Positions 35,373 through 43,827 of a DNA stretch of 64,000 bases are shown in pieces (positions within the stretch are counted from its first letter, which is position 1; each line of letters starts with the position of its first letter). Both the position numbers and the translations under genes were made by a program. The notes beneath the pieces were generated by a model that worked only from the letters and a program-made list of their open reading frames with translations, searched no databases and was not told the DNA's origin. The DNA is from JAYQKL01 sp965243245 (GTDB taxonomy: Bacteria > Pseudomonadota > Alphaproteobacteria > RS24), in NCBI GenBank assembly GCA_965243245.1, contig OZ251536.1, forward strand, positions 1,550,001-1,614,000, in the 5' to 3' direction.

Positions 35373-36416
35373 ATGGTTGTGGAACATATAACATCACCCC
35401 TAGAAGTGCCCTTAAATTCGCCTTCTGCACGGCATAATCAGCACCATGCTCAGCACCATGCTCAACAACATGATAGCTTTGAGAGTGTCCCGGTACAAGG
35501 TAAGGCACCTTGTGGCGTGATGCAAAAGACCGTTGCTGGCGTCTTTAGCTGTGAGGGTATTGGTTTGCATTCAGGTTCGGATGTCCGATTTACGTTGCAC
35601 CCTGCCGCGGCTGATACAGGTATCGTGTTTTTGCGTACTGACATTGAAAACACGCAAGAAGCTTTAATTCCTGCTCTTTTTACGCATGTTTGTCAGGTAA
35701 CTTTGTGCTCAAAGCTTGGTAATAGCCATGGTCACACGGTTGGTACAGTTGAGCATTTGATGGCGGCTCTGTCTGGTATGGGTATTGATAATGCTCTCAT
35801 TAAAATAAATAGCTCGGAAGTACCTGTCATGGATGGTAGTTCGCAAGATTTTGTTGACCGCATCAAAAATGTTGGAACGGTTGAGCTGAATAAACCGCGT
35901 TGTATGATACGTATCAAACGTGCGGTTACGGTAACAGATGAAGACAAGTCATGTTCGCTTTTGCCTGATGATGGTTGTTTTTTTGAAGCTGATATTGATT
36001 TCAAGAATACGATTATTGGTAAGCAGTCAGCATCATTGGATTTGTCTGGCACTGATTTCAGTAATTTTTTCTCCAATGCGCGCACTTTTGGCTTGTTGCA
36101 TGAGGTTCAAACTATGCATGCGGCTGGTTTGGCACTTGGTGGCTCTTTAGATAATGCTATTTTGATTGACGGTGAAAGGGTGCTGAACAAAGAGGGTCTG
36201 CGCGGCGATGATGAATTTGTGCGGCATAAAATTCTTGATGCTGTTGGCGATTTATATCTTGCGGGGTTGCGTATTATGGGTCGCTATAAAGGGATTAAAT
36301 CAGGTCATGCGCTTCATAATAAGCTCCTTCATGAGCTTTTTTCCAGTCCTGATGCGTTTGAAATTGTTTCTCTGGCAGAAGAGCCCGAACTGACTCCATA
36401 CGCGGCGGCTGAATAA
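35373..36416 (+). CDS. lpxC: UDP-3-O-acyl-N-acetylglucosamine deacetylase LpxC
   Basis: LpxC is the zinc deacetylase that commits precursors to lipid A. Zn-binding and catalytic elements are HTVGTVEHLMAAL, HKILDAVGDLYLAG (His and Asp ligands), and the catalytic His region GHALHNKLL; NARTFGLLHEV and GGSLDNAILID are also typical. The catalytic fold begins near MQKTVAGVFSCEGIGLHSG (ATG 35520), so the preceding 49 residues are an extension that includes a His/Gln-rich repeat. I give ATG 35373; TTG 35364 and ATG 35520 remain possible, and none has a strong ribosome-binding site. Confidence 0.93.
   Translation: MVVEHITSPLEVPLNSPSARHNQHHAQHHAQQHDSFESVPVQGKAPCGVMQKTVAGVFSCEGIGLHSGSDVRFTLHPAAADTGIVFLRTDIENTQEALIPALFTHVCQVTLCSKLGNSHGHTVGTVEHLMAALSGMGIDNALIKINSSEVPVMDGSSQDFVDRIKNVGTVELNKPRCMIRIKRAVTVTDEDKSCSLLPDDGCFFEADIDFKNTIIGKQSASLDLSGTDFSNFFSNARTFGLLHEVQTMHAAGLALGGSLDNAILIDGERVLNKEGLRGDDEFVRHKILDAVGDLYLAGLRIMGRYKGIKSGHALHNKLLHELFSSPDAFEIVSLAEEPELTPYAAAE
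35439..35474. repeat. 12-bp repeat in the lpxC N-terminal extension
   Basis: Two perfect copies of CAGCACCATGCT plus a third degenerate copy CAACAACATGAT encode a His/Gln-rich HHAQ-type segment upstream of the LpxC catalytic fold, provided translation starts before it. If ATG 35520 is the true start, the repeat is in the 5' leader instead. Confidence 0.85.
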
Positions 36417-36551
36417 TTTTTTAAGCTTTCATTTAATTCACGTAAAAAGCATTTTTCGAGTGTCGTTTTTCTTGCAAAAAGTTTGAAATAACGCCACTCT
36501 TGGTTTGAGCGACTCGTTTTTGAGTCCCGCCCTAGAATTTAAAGCCAGAAA

Positions 36552-36583
36552 AACCCGAATAATGAGAAACCCCGAATAATGAG
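36552..36583. repeat. Duplicated translation-initiation region of bamD
   Basis: AACCCGAATAATGAG occurs at 36552 and again, as ACCCCGAATAATGAG, at 36569. Both copies contain an ATG. The first (36562) starts a five-codon frame MRNPE whose TAA (36577-36579) overlaps the ATG of bamD (36579-36581). Confidence 0.85.
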
Positions 36584-37415
36584 ACAAGTGCCTATGTTTT
36601 GCCTTCCTGACTTGAAAAAACTGCTACTCCTCGGTCTGCTGATAACCAGCTTGGCGGCGTGTTCGAGTGCGCCGACCGAAGAGATCGAATATGTCGAGCG
36701 CAGTGTTGAAGATATTTACAACAAGGCTTATGAGCGCATACAGGACGGTGATTTCCGCCGCGCCGCACTTGAATTTGATGAAGTTGAACGCCAACACCCA
36801 TACTCACAATGGGCCCGCCGTGCCATGGTCATGTCGGCATACGCCTATTACCGCCAGAACAAATATAGTGATGCGATTTTAGCGGCTAAACGGTTTATTT
36901 CCCTACATCCGGGCAATAAGCAAGCACCTTATATGTATTACCTCATTGCGCAGAGCCAATATGAACAAATTTCAGATATTTCGCGCGACCAACAAAATAC
37001 CGAACTTGCCCATCAGGCTCTGATTGACCTGATACGGCGTTATCCCAATACTGATTATGCGCGCGATGCCAGATTGAAGCTGGATTTAACGATTGACCAT
37101 CTGGCCAGTAAGGAAATGGAGATTGGGCGGTATTATCTAACTAGAAACTCTCATATTGCCGCGATTAAGCGTTTTAAGAATGTGGTTTTGCACTACCAGC
37201 AAACGACACATATTGAGGAAGCGTTGCATCGTTTGACTGAGGCTTATTTGACTCTTGGGCTTGAAGAAGAAGCTAGAGAAACCGCGGCTGTATTGAGTTA
37301 TAATTATCCATCAAGTGAATGGTACCGGGACTCTTATCGCATGCTTGTGGAAAGAGATTTCAAACCTGCTGTGACGCAAGCCTGGTATAAACGCGCTTGG
37401 AAACAGATTTTCTAG
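36579..37415 (+). CDS. bamD: Outer-membrane assembly lipoprotein BamD
   Basis: BamD is the essential lipoprotein of the BAM complex that folds outer-membrane proteins. A lipoprotein signal peptide is clear: basic start, hydrophobic LLLLGLLITSLA and lipobox LAAC, giving a lipidated Cys near residue 28. The mature part has five TPR-like helical repeats, including YNKAYERIQDGDFRRAALEF, RAMVMSAYAYYRQNKYSDAI and the LIDLIRRYPNTDYARDA segment. ATG 36579 gives a short extra N terminus; ATG 36594 (MFCL) is an alternative. recN follows after 12 bp. Confidence 0.93.
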   Translation: MRQVPMFCLPDLKKLLLLGLLITSLAACSSAPTEEIEYVERSVEDIYNKAYERIQDGDFRRAALEFDEVERQHPYSQWARRAMVMSAYAYYRQNKYSDAILAAKRFISLHPGNKQAPYMYYLIAQSQYEQISDISRDQQNTELAHQALIDLIRRYPNTDYARDARLKLDLTIDHLASKEMEIGRYYLTRNSHIAAIKRFKNVVLHYQQTTHIEEALHRLTEAYLTLGLEEEARETAAVLSYNYPSSEWYRDSYRMLVERDFKPAVTQAWYKRAWKQIF

Positions 37416-37427
37416 ATGTAGAAAACG

Positions 37428-39089
37428 ATGCTCGTTTCCCTGTCCATACGCGACATTGTACTCATTGAGAAGCTAGATTTAGTCTGGCAGGAGGGGCTTT
37501 GTTCTCTTACGGGCGAGACGGGGGCGGGCAAATCTATTTTGTTGGACGCGCTGGCACTGGCTATGGGGGCACGCGGGGATGTTAATTTGGTCAGAAGGGG
37601 AGCCGAGCAAGGGCAGGTTATTGCTGTGTTTGAAGTGGATGAGTTTCATGAAGCTATCTCTATATTGCGGGCGAATGAATTGCCGTGTGACGGGCAAGTA
37701 ATTTTACGCCGTGTCCAAACCAAGGATGGACGCTCGCATGCTTTCATTAATGACCAGCCGGTAAGTGTTGGATTGCTTAATAGCTTGGGGGTGTGTCTGG
37801 TTGAGATTCACGGCCAAAATGAAAGCCAGTCGCTGACAGATGCGCAGACACAAAGGCGGTTGCTTGATGCTTATGCTGGGTTGGATAAAAAAGTGCAGCG
37901 TCTTCGTGGCTATTATGGTTTGTGGCAGGAAAAGCAAAGCACGCTTGAAAATTATGAGTATGAGCTCAATCGGATTAACGCTGATGAGGATTTCTTGCGC
38001 CATTCCTTAGAGGAGCTTAAAAGCCTTGCGCCTCAAATGGGTGAGGAAGTAAGTTTATCGCAAGAGCGCACAGTGTTGATGAATTGTGAAAAAATATCAC
38101 ATGATTTAAATGAAGCACGCGGCTTGCTGGCTGGCGATAGTGGTATGCAGGTTTCTTTGAATGCGTGTTTAAGACGGCTTGAAAAAGCGATTCCCTATGC
38201 GGGTGGGGCTTTAGATGATACAACTCAGGCATTGGGGCGGGCTTTGGTTGAGGTGGATGAAGCTTATGCTTTGCTTAATGAAACGGCTTCAAAAATGGTT
38301 TTTGACCAAGCTCGGTTGCAAGAAGTTGAGGATCGGTTATTTGCGCTTAAGGGTCTTGCGCGAAAGCATCAGGTTGGTGTTGATGCCTTGCCAGATATGA
38401 TTTTTATTTTTTTTGATAAATTGGCGGCCATTGACAAAGGCAGTTCAAATTTAGATAGTTTGCGGGCCGAAGTTGAGCAAGCGCGTGCGAGCTATGAAAA
38501 ACTCGCGCAGGAGATTTCTTACCAAAGAAGAGAAGCCGCCCAAAGGCTTGATGCTGATGTCTCAAGCGAGTTGTCACCTTTGAAATTGGAAATGGCAACA
38601 TTTGAGACGCAGTTAGATGTTGTGTTGCTTGAACAGGGAAATGAGTTTGGCATAGATAAGGTTTCTTTTATGGCAAGCACTAATCCGGGCATGCCTAAGG
38701 GGGCTATTTCCAAGATTGCTTCGGGGGGAGAGTTGGCACGTTTTATGCTGGCTTTGAAAGTGGCTTTGGCAAGTGCGTCGCCGCAACGAACATTGGTTTT
38801 TGATGAGGTTGATTCTGGCGTTGGCGGCGCCGTCGCACAAGCCGTTGGCACGCGTTTAAAAACCCTTGCCGGTTCTGGACAAGTGCTGGTTGTGACCCAT
38901 TCGCCGCAGGTTGCTGCTTGCGGCGATCACCAATGGCGAATTTCAAAACTTGCAGAAAACAATCATACCTTTACCCGTGTTCAAGAGCTTACTAGAGATG
39001 ATCGCGAAGAAGAAATTGCGCGTATGTTGTCGGGGGCTCAAATTAATGATGCGGCACGCCAAGTCGCTATTGAGCTGCTGGAGTCTTAA
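37428..39089 (+). CDS. recN: DNA repair protein RecN
   Basis: RecN is an SMC-like ATPase that acts early in double-strand-break repair. The N-terminal head has LTGETGAGKSILLDALALA (Walker A) and VEIHGQNESQSL. The middle is a long coiled coil (about residues 150-370), and the C-terminal head has ASGGELARFMLALK (ABC signature), TLVFDEVDSGVGG (Walker B) and VVTHSPQVAACGD. At 553 residues it is complete. It sits between bamD and ligA and touches ligA without any gap, a common alphaproteobacterial order. Confidence 0.96.
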   Translation: MLVSLSIRDIVLIEKLDLVWQEGLCSLTGETGAGKSILLDALALAMGARGDVNLVRRGAEQGQVIAVFEVDEFHEAISILRANELPCDGQVILRRVQTKDGRSHAFINDQPVSVGLLNSLGVCLVEIHGQNESQSLTDAQTQRRLLDAYAGLDKKVQRLRGYYGLWQEKQSTLENYEYELNRINADEDFLRHSLEELKSLAPQMGEEVSLSQERTVLMNCEKISHDLNEARGLLAGDSGMQVSLNACLRRLEKAIPYAGGALDDTTQALGRALVEVDEAYALLNETASKMVFDQARLQEVEDRLFALKGLARKHQVGVDALPDMIFIFFDKLAAIDKGSSNLDSLRAEVEQARASYEKLAQEISYQRREAAQRLDADVSSELSPLKLEMATFETQLDVVLLEQGNEFGIDKVSFMASTNPGMPKGAISKIASGGELARFMLALKVALASASPQRTLVFDEVDSGVGGAVAQAVGTRLKTLAGSGQVLVVTHSPQVAACGDHQWRISKLAENNHTFTRVQELTRDDREEEIARMLSGAQINDAARQVAIELLES

Positions 39090-41207
39090 ATGGAGACACC
39101 TGCAGTTGAGGCACTCACCAAAGTGCAAGCGAGGCAGGCGCTGGAAGTGCTGGCTTTGGCAATCGCGGCGCATGACCGTGCTTATTATCAAAATAACGAC
39201 CCGCTTGTCAGCGATGCTGAATATGATACTTTGCGCCAGCGCATGAGCCAAATAGAGGCAAGTTTTCCTGAGTTTAAACGTGCGGATAGCCCCTCAAATA
39301 AGATTGGTGCGCCGCCCTCAAACGGATTTTCTAAGGTGCGCCACCTTGTGCCGATGTTATCTTTGGCGAACGCTTTTGATGCTGGGGATGTGCAAGAATT
39401 TGAAGACCGTGTGAAAAGGTTTTTAAATATACCAGCAGACCAGCTTGTGGACTATACGGTAGAGCCTAAGATTGATGGTTTATCGGCAAGCCTGCGTTAT
39501 GAAAAAGGCGAGCTGGTGCTTGGTGTGACGCGCGGTGATGGTGAAATGGGTGAAAATATTACCGCCAACCTTAAAACTATTTCTGATATTCCAAAACGCT
39601 TACCCAAAGGCGTGCCTGATGTCGTTGAGGTGCGCGGGGAAGTCTATATGCAGCACGCGGATTTCGATGCGCTTAATCGCGCCCAAGAGGCGCAAGGGAA
39701 AAAGGTTTTCGCTAATCCACGAAATGCCGCCGCCGGCGGCTTACGCCAGCTTGATGTTAAAATCACGGCACAGCGTTCTTTATGTTTTTTTGCTTATGCA
39801 TGGGGCGAGGTTTCTACTGCTGTTAGCCAAACTCAATTTGGTATGATGGCGTGCTTTAAAAAATGGGGGTTTCAGGTCAATCCGCTTACAAAACATGTGT
39901 CGGGTGTTCAGGCTTTGCTGGCGCAGTGGGCTTTTGTTGAACGCCAACGCCCCACGCTTGGCTATGATATTGATGGCATGGTTTATAAAATTGATAAGCT
40001 TGACTGGCAAGAGCGACTTGGCTTTGTGGCACGCGCTCCGCGCTGGGCAATTGCGCATAAGTTTTCGGCAGAAAAAGCCATGACCCTTTTAACGGACATA
40101 GATATACAAGTTGGACGCACAGGTGCTTTGACCCCGGTCGCCAAACTGCAAGCGGTTCGCGTTGGAGGTGTCAATGTCACCAATGCGACTTTGCATAATG
40201 CAGATGAGATTAAGCGTCTTGATGTGCGGCGCGGCGATACGGTGATAGTCCAGCGTGCAGGCGATGTAATTCCGCAAATTGTCGAGGTGGTCACAGATAA
40301 AAGACGCGCTCATGCTGAGGTTTTTAAGTTTCCAGACCATTGCCCCGAATGCGGTGCTAAGGCCATTCATGAAATTCGTCTTGATGGCGCACGTGATGCT
40401 GTTTGTCGGTGCACGGGCGGTCTAACATGCCCGGCCCAAGCCCGCGAGAGGTTGAAGCATTTTGTGTCGCGGCGCGCGTTTGATATTGAAGGACTGGGCG
40501 AGAAGCAGATTGATGAATTTTGGGATTTGAATATTTTACGCACACCTATTGATATTTTTCTGATGGCACAAAATCATGCGGCTGACCCGCCGCCCTCATG
40601 GCAATATGGTTCTGGTAAAAACAAGGGGCAGCTCAAAGATAGTTTGAAAAAGCTATTTGCGGCAATTGAGACGCGAAAAAACATAAATCTTGCACGGTTT
40701 TTGTTTGGCTTGGGCATTCGTCATGTTGGCGAAACGTCGGCCCAGCTTTTGGCACGCCATTATAATTTTGTCGAAAACCTTCAAGCGGCTGTTCTGGCGA
40801 TAGCTGGAGGCGATGAGAGCGCACGATTTGACCTTGAGAGTATTGACGGTGTTGGCGAGGCGATGATTACGGCATTGGTTGGGTTTTTTGCCCAAACGCA
40901 TAATCGTGATATTATTACGGGTCTTTTAGAAGCCGGTGTTACGCCGCAACCGTTGGAGAGTATCTCTACTGGCTCGCCTATTATGGGTAAAACGATTGTG
41001 TTCACAGGCTCATTGGTGCGCATGACACGCGCCGAAGCAAAAGCGCGTGCAGAGCAATTTGGTGCTAAAGTGTCAGGGTCACTCTCGGCCAAGACTGATC
41101 TGGTCGTAGCGGGGACGGGTGCAGGCTCAAAGCTTAAAAAGGCTGAAACGCTTGGCGTGTCAGTATTATCCGAAGATGAGTGGGTTGAATTAATCGCCGC
41201 ACTTTAA
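39090..41207 (+). CDS. ligA: NAD-dependent DNA ligase LigA
   Basis: LigA seals nicks in replication and repair using NAD. In order it has the Ia domain (YYQNNDPLVSDAEYDTL), the adenylation domain with the catalytic lysine in EPKIDGLSASLRYE (about Lys127), GDTVIVQRAGDVIP of the OB fold, a Cys4 zinc finger (CPECGA ... CRCTGGLTCPAQ), helix-hairpin-helix repeats (FDIEGLGEKQID, GIRHVGETSA, IDGVGEAM) and a C-terminal BRCT domain (GKTIVFTGSLVRMTRAEAK). Length of 705 is standard. It starts on the base after the recN stop and converges with the next gene with a 5-bp gap. Confidence 0.97.
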   Translation: METPAVEALTKVQARQALEVLALAIAAHDRAYYQNNDPLVSDAEYDTLRQRMSQIEASFPEFKRADSPSNKIGAPPSNGFSKVRHLVPMLSLANAFDAGDVQEFEDRVKRFLNIPADQLVDYTVEPKIDGLSASLRYEKGELVLGVTRGDGEMGENITANLKTISDIPKRLPKGVPDVVEVRGEVYMQHADFDALNRAQEAQGKKVFANPRNAAAGGLRQLDVKITAQRSLCFFAYAWGEVSTAVSQTQFGMMACFKKWGFQVNPLTKHVSGVQALLAQWAFVERQRPTLGYDIDGMVYKIDKLDWQERLGFVARAPRWAIAHKFSAEKAMTLLTDIDIQVGRTGALTPVAKLQAVRVGGVNVTNATLHNADEIKRLDVRRGDTVIVQRAGDVIPQIVEVVTDKRRAHAEVFKFPDHCPECGAKAIHEIRLDGARDAVCRCTGGLTCPAQARERLKHFVSRRAFDIEGLGEKQIDEFWDLNILRTPIDIFLMAQNHAADPPPSWQYGSGKNKGQLKDSLKKLFAAIETRKNINLARFLFGLGIRHVGETSAQLLARHYNFVENLQAAVLAIAGGDESARFDLESIDGVGEAMITALVGFFAQTHNRDIITGLLEAGVTPQPLESISTGSPIMGKTIVFTGSLVRMTRAEAKARAEQFGAKVSGSLSAKTDLVVAGTGAGSKLKKAETLGVSVLSEDEWVELIAAL

Positions 41208-41212
41208 GCGGT

Positions 41213-41677
41213 TTATTTAACCTTATATATTTGCCTCCCCATGGGCGGTGAGGGTGCATATTCTGGCAAAACGCGCCCTTTTTCAAATTTGAATTCATGA
41301 AGGTTTTGGGTGTGCGTTTTTGCCCACTCAAAACAAGCCTTTTGATGTTGGTACATATTTTCCATTGTTAAGACGCCCGTATAACCGGCTCTTAACATAT
41401 TGTGGCTTAGTCTCATAAGTTGTCGTTTCGCCATATTTCCTGTTCCGCGATTTTTCTTGGCAATGACAAGTGTCGGAAAGCAGGGAAGGTTGGCTTCATA
41501 ACAAAAATATATCATTTGATTGAGATGTTGGAATAAAAGCGTATATACAAAGGCCCAATCTTGGTCGGCAATGCCATAGACTCTTACGATCTCATTAAAA
41601 CTCGTAAATTTCATGCCGCGGGCTTTATGAATGATAAGTTGAGCGGATATGTCAAAATGGAATCTTTGCGCAATCAT
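41213..41677 (-). CDS. Uncharacterised protein, 154 residues
   Basis: I do not recognise a named family. A clear AGGGAG site six bases before the ATG and intact reading support a real gene. The protein has no signal peptide or transmembrane helix. The N-terminal half is rich in aromatic residues (FVYTLLFQHLNQMIYFCYEA), the centre has LPCFPTLVIAKKNRGTGN, and the C-terminal half is basic with several His and Gln. The central motif is reminiscent of small proteins with a PPLxALVVNK-type segment, but that is a loose impression. It lies downstream of pepP on the same strand after a 99-bp gap, so it may have its own promoter. Confidence 0.7.
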   Translation of the reverse strand: MIAQRFHFDISAQLIIHKARGMKFTSFNEIVRVYGIADQDWAFVYTLLFQHLNQMIYFCYEANLPCFPTLVIAKKNRGTGNMAKRQLMRLSHNMLRAGYTGVLTMENMYQHQKACFEWAKTHTQNLHEFKFEKGRVLPEYAPSPPMGRQIYKVK

Positions 41678-41776
41678 GGTAACTCCCTGTTTTTATTATT
41701 ATGGGATTATCTTAATGATTGAAATGATTTATTACTACAAATCTACAGTTGTGTGTTTAAAATTCTTAAAAAACCC

Positions 41777-43588
41777 TTAAATTGCTGCGGTTACTTGGGT
41801 TAACCATTTTGCGGCATCATCGCTTAAAAGCGCAAAGAGTGTGTCATGAACACGTTGATGATAATTATTCAGCCATTTCATTTCTTCTTTGGTGAGCAAT
41901 GAGATGTCGATTAATCGTTTGTCAATGGGCGCGAGTGTCAGTGTTTTAAATTTGTGCATAGGGCGTTCCCCCTCATCTTTATGAGTTTGGGGCATGACAT
42001 ATTGCAGGTTCTCAATACGAATCCCAAAAACGCCCGTGCGATAATAGCCGGGCTCATTAGAAACAATCATGCCAGCTTGCAAAGCGACTGTTCCGCCTTT
42101 TGAAATGCGCTGAGGGCCTTCATGCACACAAAGATATGACCCAACCCCATGACCTGTTCCGTGGTCAAAATCTAACCCCGCTTCCCATAAAGGTGCGCGC
42201 GCAATGGCGTCCAGCATCACGCCATCTGTTCCTTTGGGAAACCGTGCGCGCGCCAAAGCTATATGCCCTTTCAGAACATGCGTGAAAGCCCTCACGCCAT
42301 CGGTTGGCGGCGGTGCGCCGTCAACCAATATAGTGCGTGTTACATCCGTTGTGCCGTCTTCATATTGACCGCCGCTATCAACAAGATAAAGCTCGCCCGG
42401 GCGCAAAACACGGTTGGTTTTTTCAGTCACCCTATAATGGACAATCGCCCCATGAGGGCCGCCGCCTGAAATTGTGTCAAAGCTTAGATCTTTTAATTTC
42501 CCTGTGCTTTTGCGGCATTGTTCGAGTTTTTGTGCCGCGCTGATTTCACTCACCTTACCGCCCGCAGAATGTACATCAAACCAGTGCAAAAATTCACACA
42601 TTGCCACCCCATCCCTTATATGAGCCTTTTGTGCGCCGTTGATCTCAGCTTCCGTTTTGCAGGCTTTAGGCAAGGCACATAAATCCTCGCTTTCAACATA
42701 GTTTTCAATCATGTCTATAAAGCCGTAATTTGCCGTTGCGGGGTCCAATAAAACAGAACGCGTTAAACCTTTAAGATGTGCCCTCATATCATCAGGGGCA
42801 ATCAGCCTCACCCCCTCACCCATATGCGCCATAATGCTTGGCTTTATGCGTGTCGGTTCAATAAACCAGTCAAATTGCGCATCGTCATATATCAGCCCAT
42901 AAGATAGAGCCAAGGGCGTGCGGGGAACATCTTCACTGCGAATATTCAAAACCCAAGCTATGGTATCGGGTTGAGTGATGAGAAAGGCCGTTTTTTCTGT
43001 TTGCTTGATTTTGGCCGCTATTTGGGCGCGCTTTTCTTGACAGTTGCGCCCCGCAAATTTATTTGGATGAATAAAAACAGGCTTGGCGGGAAGGGCAGGA
43101 CGCTCTTGCCAAATCATATCAATCGGGTTAACGGCGAGGCAAAGATAGGTAATATTTTCAACCGATACTTGCTTTTTCAAATCCTTAATTTGTTTGACCG
43201 TATGCAACATAGGGTCAAAACCAATTATTTGACCCTCGGTCAGATTTTCGTTCAGCCAATCATGCAAGCGCGTTTGCATAAGAGGAACAATATCAAAACA
43301 GCTTATGTCAATTTGTTGAGGCGCTTGTAACACATAACGCCCGTCCACCAAAAGAGCTGCTTTATCAGCCATGATGACGGCTATGCCGGCGGAGCCACTA
43401 AAGCCGGTGAGCCATTTTAATCGCTCGCCACATTCGGGAACATATTCACCCATAAACGCATCTTCACGCGGCACCAAAAAGGCACTTATATTTTGCTGGC
43501 GCATCTGTTCTCTAAGCTTTGCAAGGCATTGTTTGCGCGTGGGGGTGCCCGCTTGTGGGTCGCCGTCATTTTTAAAGGATTGAAGCAT
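41777..43588 (-). CDS. pepP: Xaa-Pro aminopeptidase P (M24B metallopeptidase)
   Basis: Aminopeptidase P removes an N-terminal residue preceding proline. Two creatinase-type N-terminal domains (from LREQMRQQNISAFLVPRED to about residue 310) precede the pita-bread catalytic domain. Its metal ligands sit in VDSGGQYEDGTTDVTRT (two Asp), GTGHGVGSYL (His), SNEPGYY (Glu) and IRIENL (Glu), and a PEPTIDASE-C-like tail completes the 603 residues as in eukaryote-like long forms. Just upstream, 9 bp before its start codon, is the stop of a truncated prmA remnant, so this gene was probably second in a prmA-pepP unit. Confidence 0.93.
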   Translation of the reverse strand: MLQSFKNDGDPQAGTPTRKQCLAKLREQMRQQNISAFLVPREDAFMGEYVPECGERLKWLTGFSGSAGIAVIMADKAALLVDGRYVLQAPQQIDISCFDIVPLMQTRLHDWLNENLTEGQIIGFDPMLHTVKQIKDLKKQVSVENITYLCLAVNPIDMIWQERPALPAKPVFIHPNKFAGRNCQEKRAQIAAKIKQTEKTAFLITQPDTIAWVLNIRSEDVPRTPLALSYGLIYDDAQFDWFIEPTRIKPSIMAHMGEGVRLIAPDDMRAHLKGLTRSVLLDPATANYGFIDMIENYVESEDLCALPKACKTEAEINGAQKAHIRDGVAMCEFLHWFDVHSAGGKVSEISAAQKLEQCRKSTGKLKDLSFDTISGGGPHGAIVHYRVTEKTNRVLRPGELYLVDSGGQYEDGTTDVTRTILVDGAPPPTDGVRAFTHVLKGHIALARARFPKGTDGVMLDAIARAPLWEAGLDFDHGTGHGVGSYLCVHEGPQRISKGGTVALQAGMIVSNEPGYYRTGVFGIRIENLQYVMPQTHKDEGERPMHKFKTLTLAPIDKRLIDISLLTKEEMKWLNNYHQRVHDTLFALLSDDAAKWLTQVTAAI

Positions 43589-43597
43589 ATCCTATCT

Positions 43598-43827
43598 TAT
43601 CTCCGAAATTGCAATGTCGTCCATTCTCCAATTGAGAGACTATCCGTCAAGGCTAAATTTTGCCCTCGCATATTAGCACAAACGCTTGTTTTTTGATGCC
43701 GTCGTAATCCAGAAAGAATAAGCTTCCCGTTTGAGGCAAGGTGGCGGAAAAAATCAGGGGCTAATTGGCATAAAGGTTCGGCTAGAATATTGGCGACGAT
43801 GAGATCATAAGGTTTGCGGTTTTGGCA
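43598..43827 (-). pseudogene. prmA: prmA remnant (ribosomal protein L11 methyltransferase, 5' part deleted)
   Basis: Translation of the minus strand from the base after the uvrD stop codon down to TAA at 43600-43598 gives about 75 residues that match the C-terminal part of PrmA. They include YDLIVANILAEPLCQLAPDF (with a motif-IV-like NILAEPL), NGKLILSGLRRHQ, and the terminal GEWTTLQFRR. The frame is open, but there is no start codon near its upstream edge and roughly three quarters of the gene (SAM-binding motif I and the N-terminal domain) is missing. The upstream stop in this frame is the uvrD TAA itself (43830-43828). A deletion that joined the uvrD end to the middle of prmA explains this. 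Confidence 0.82.
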
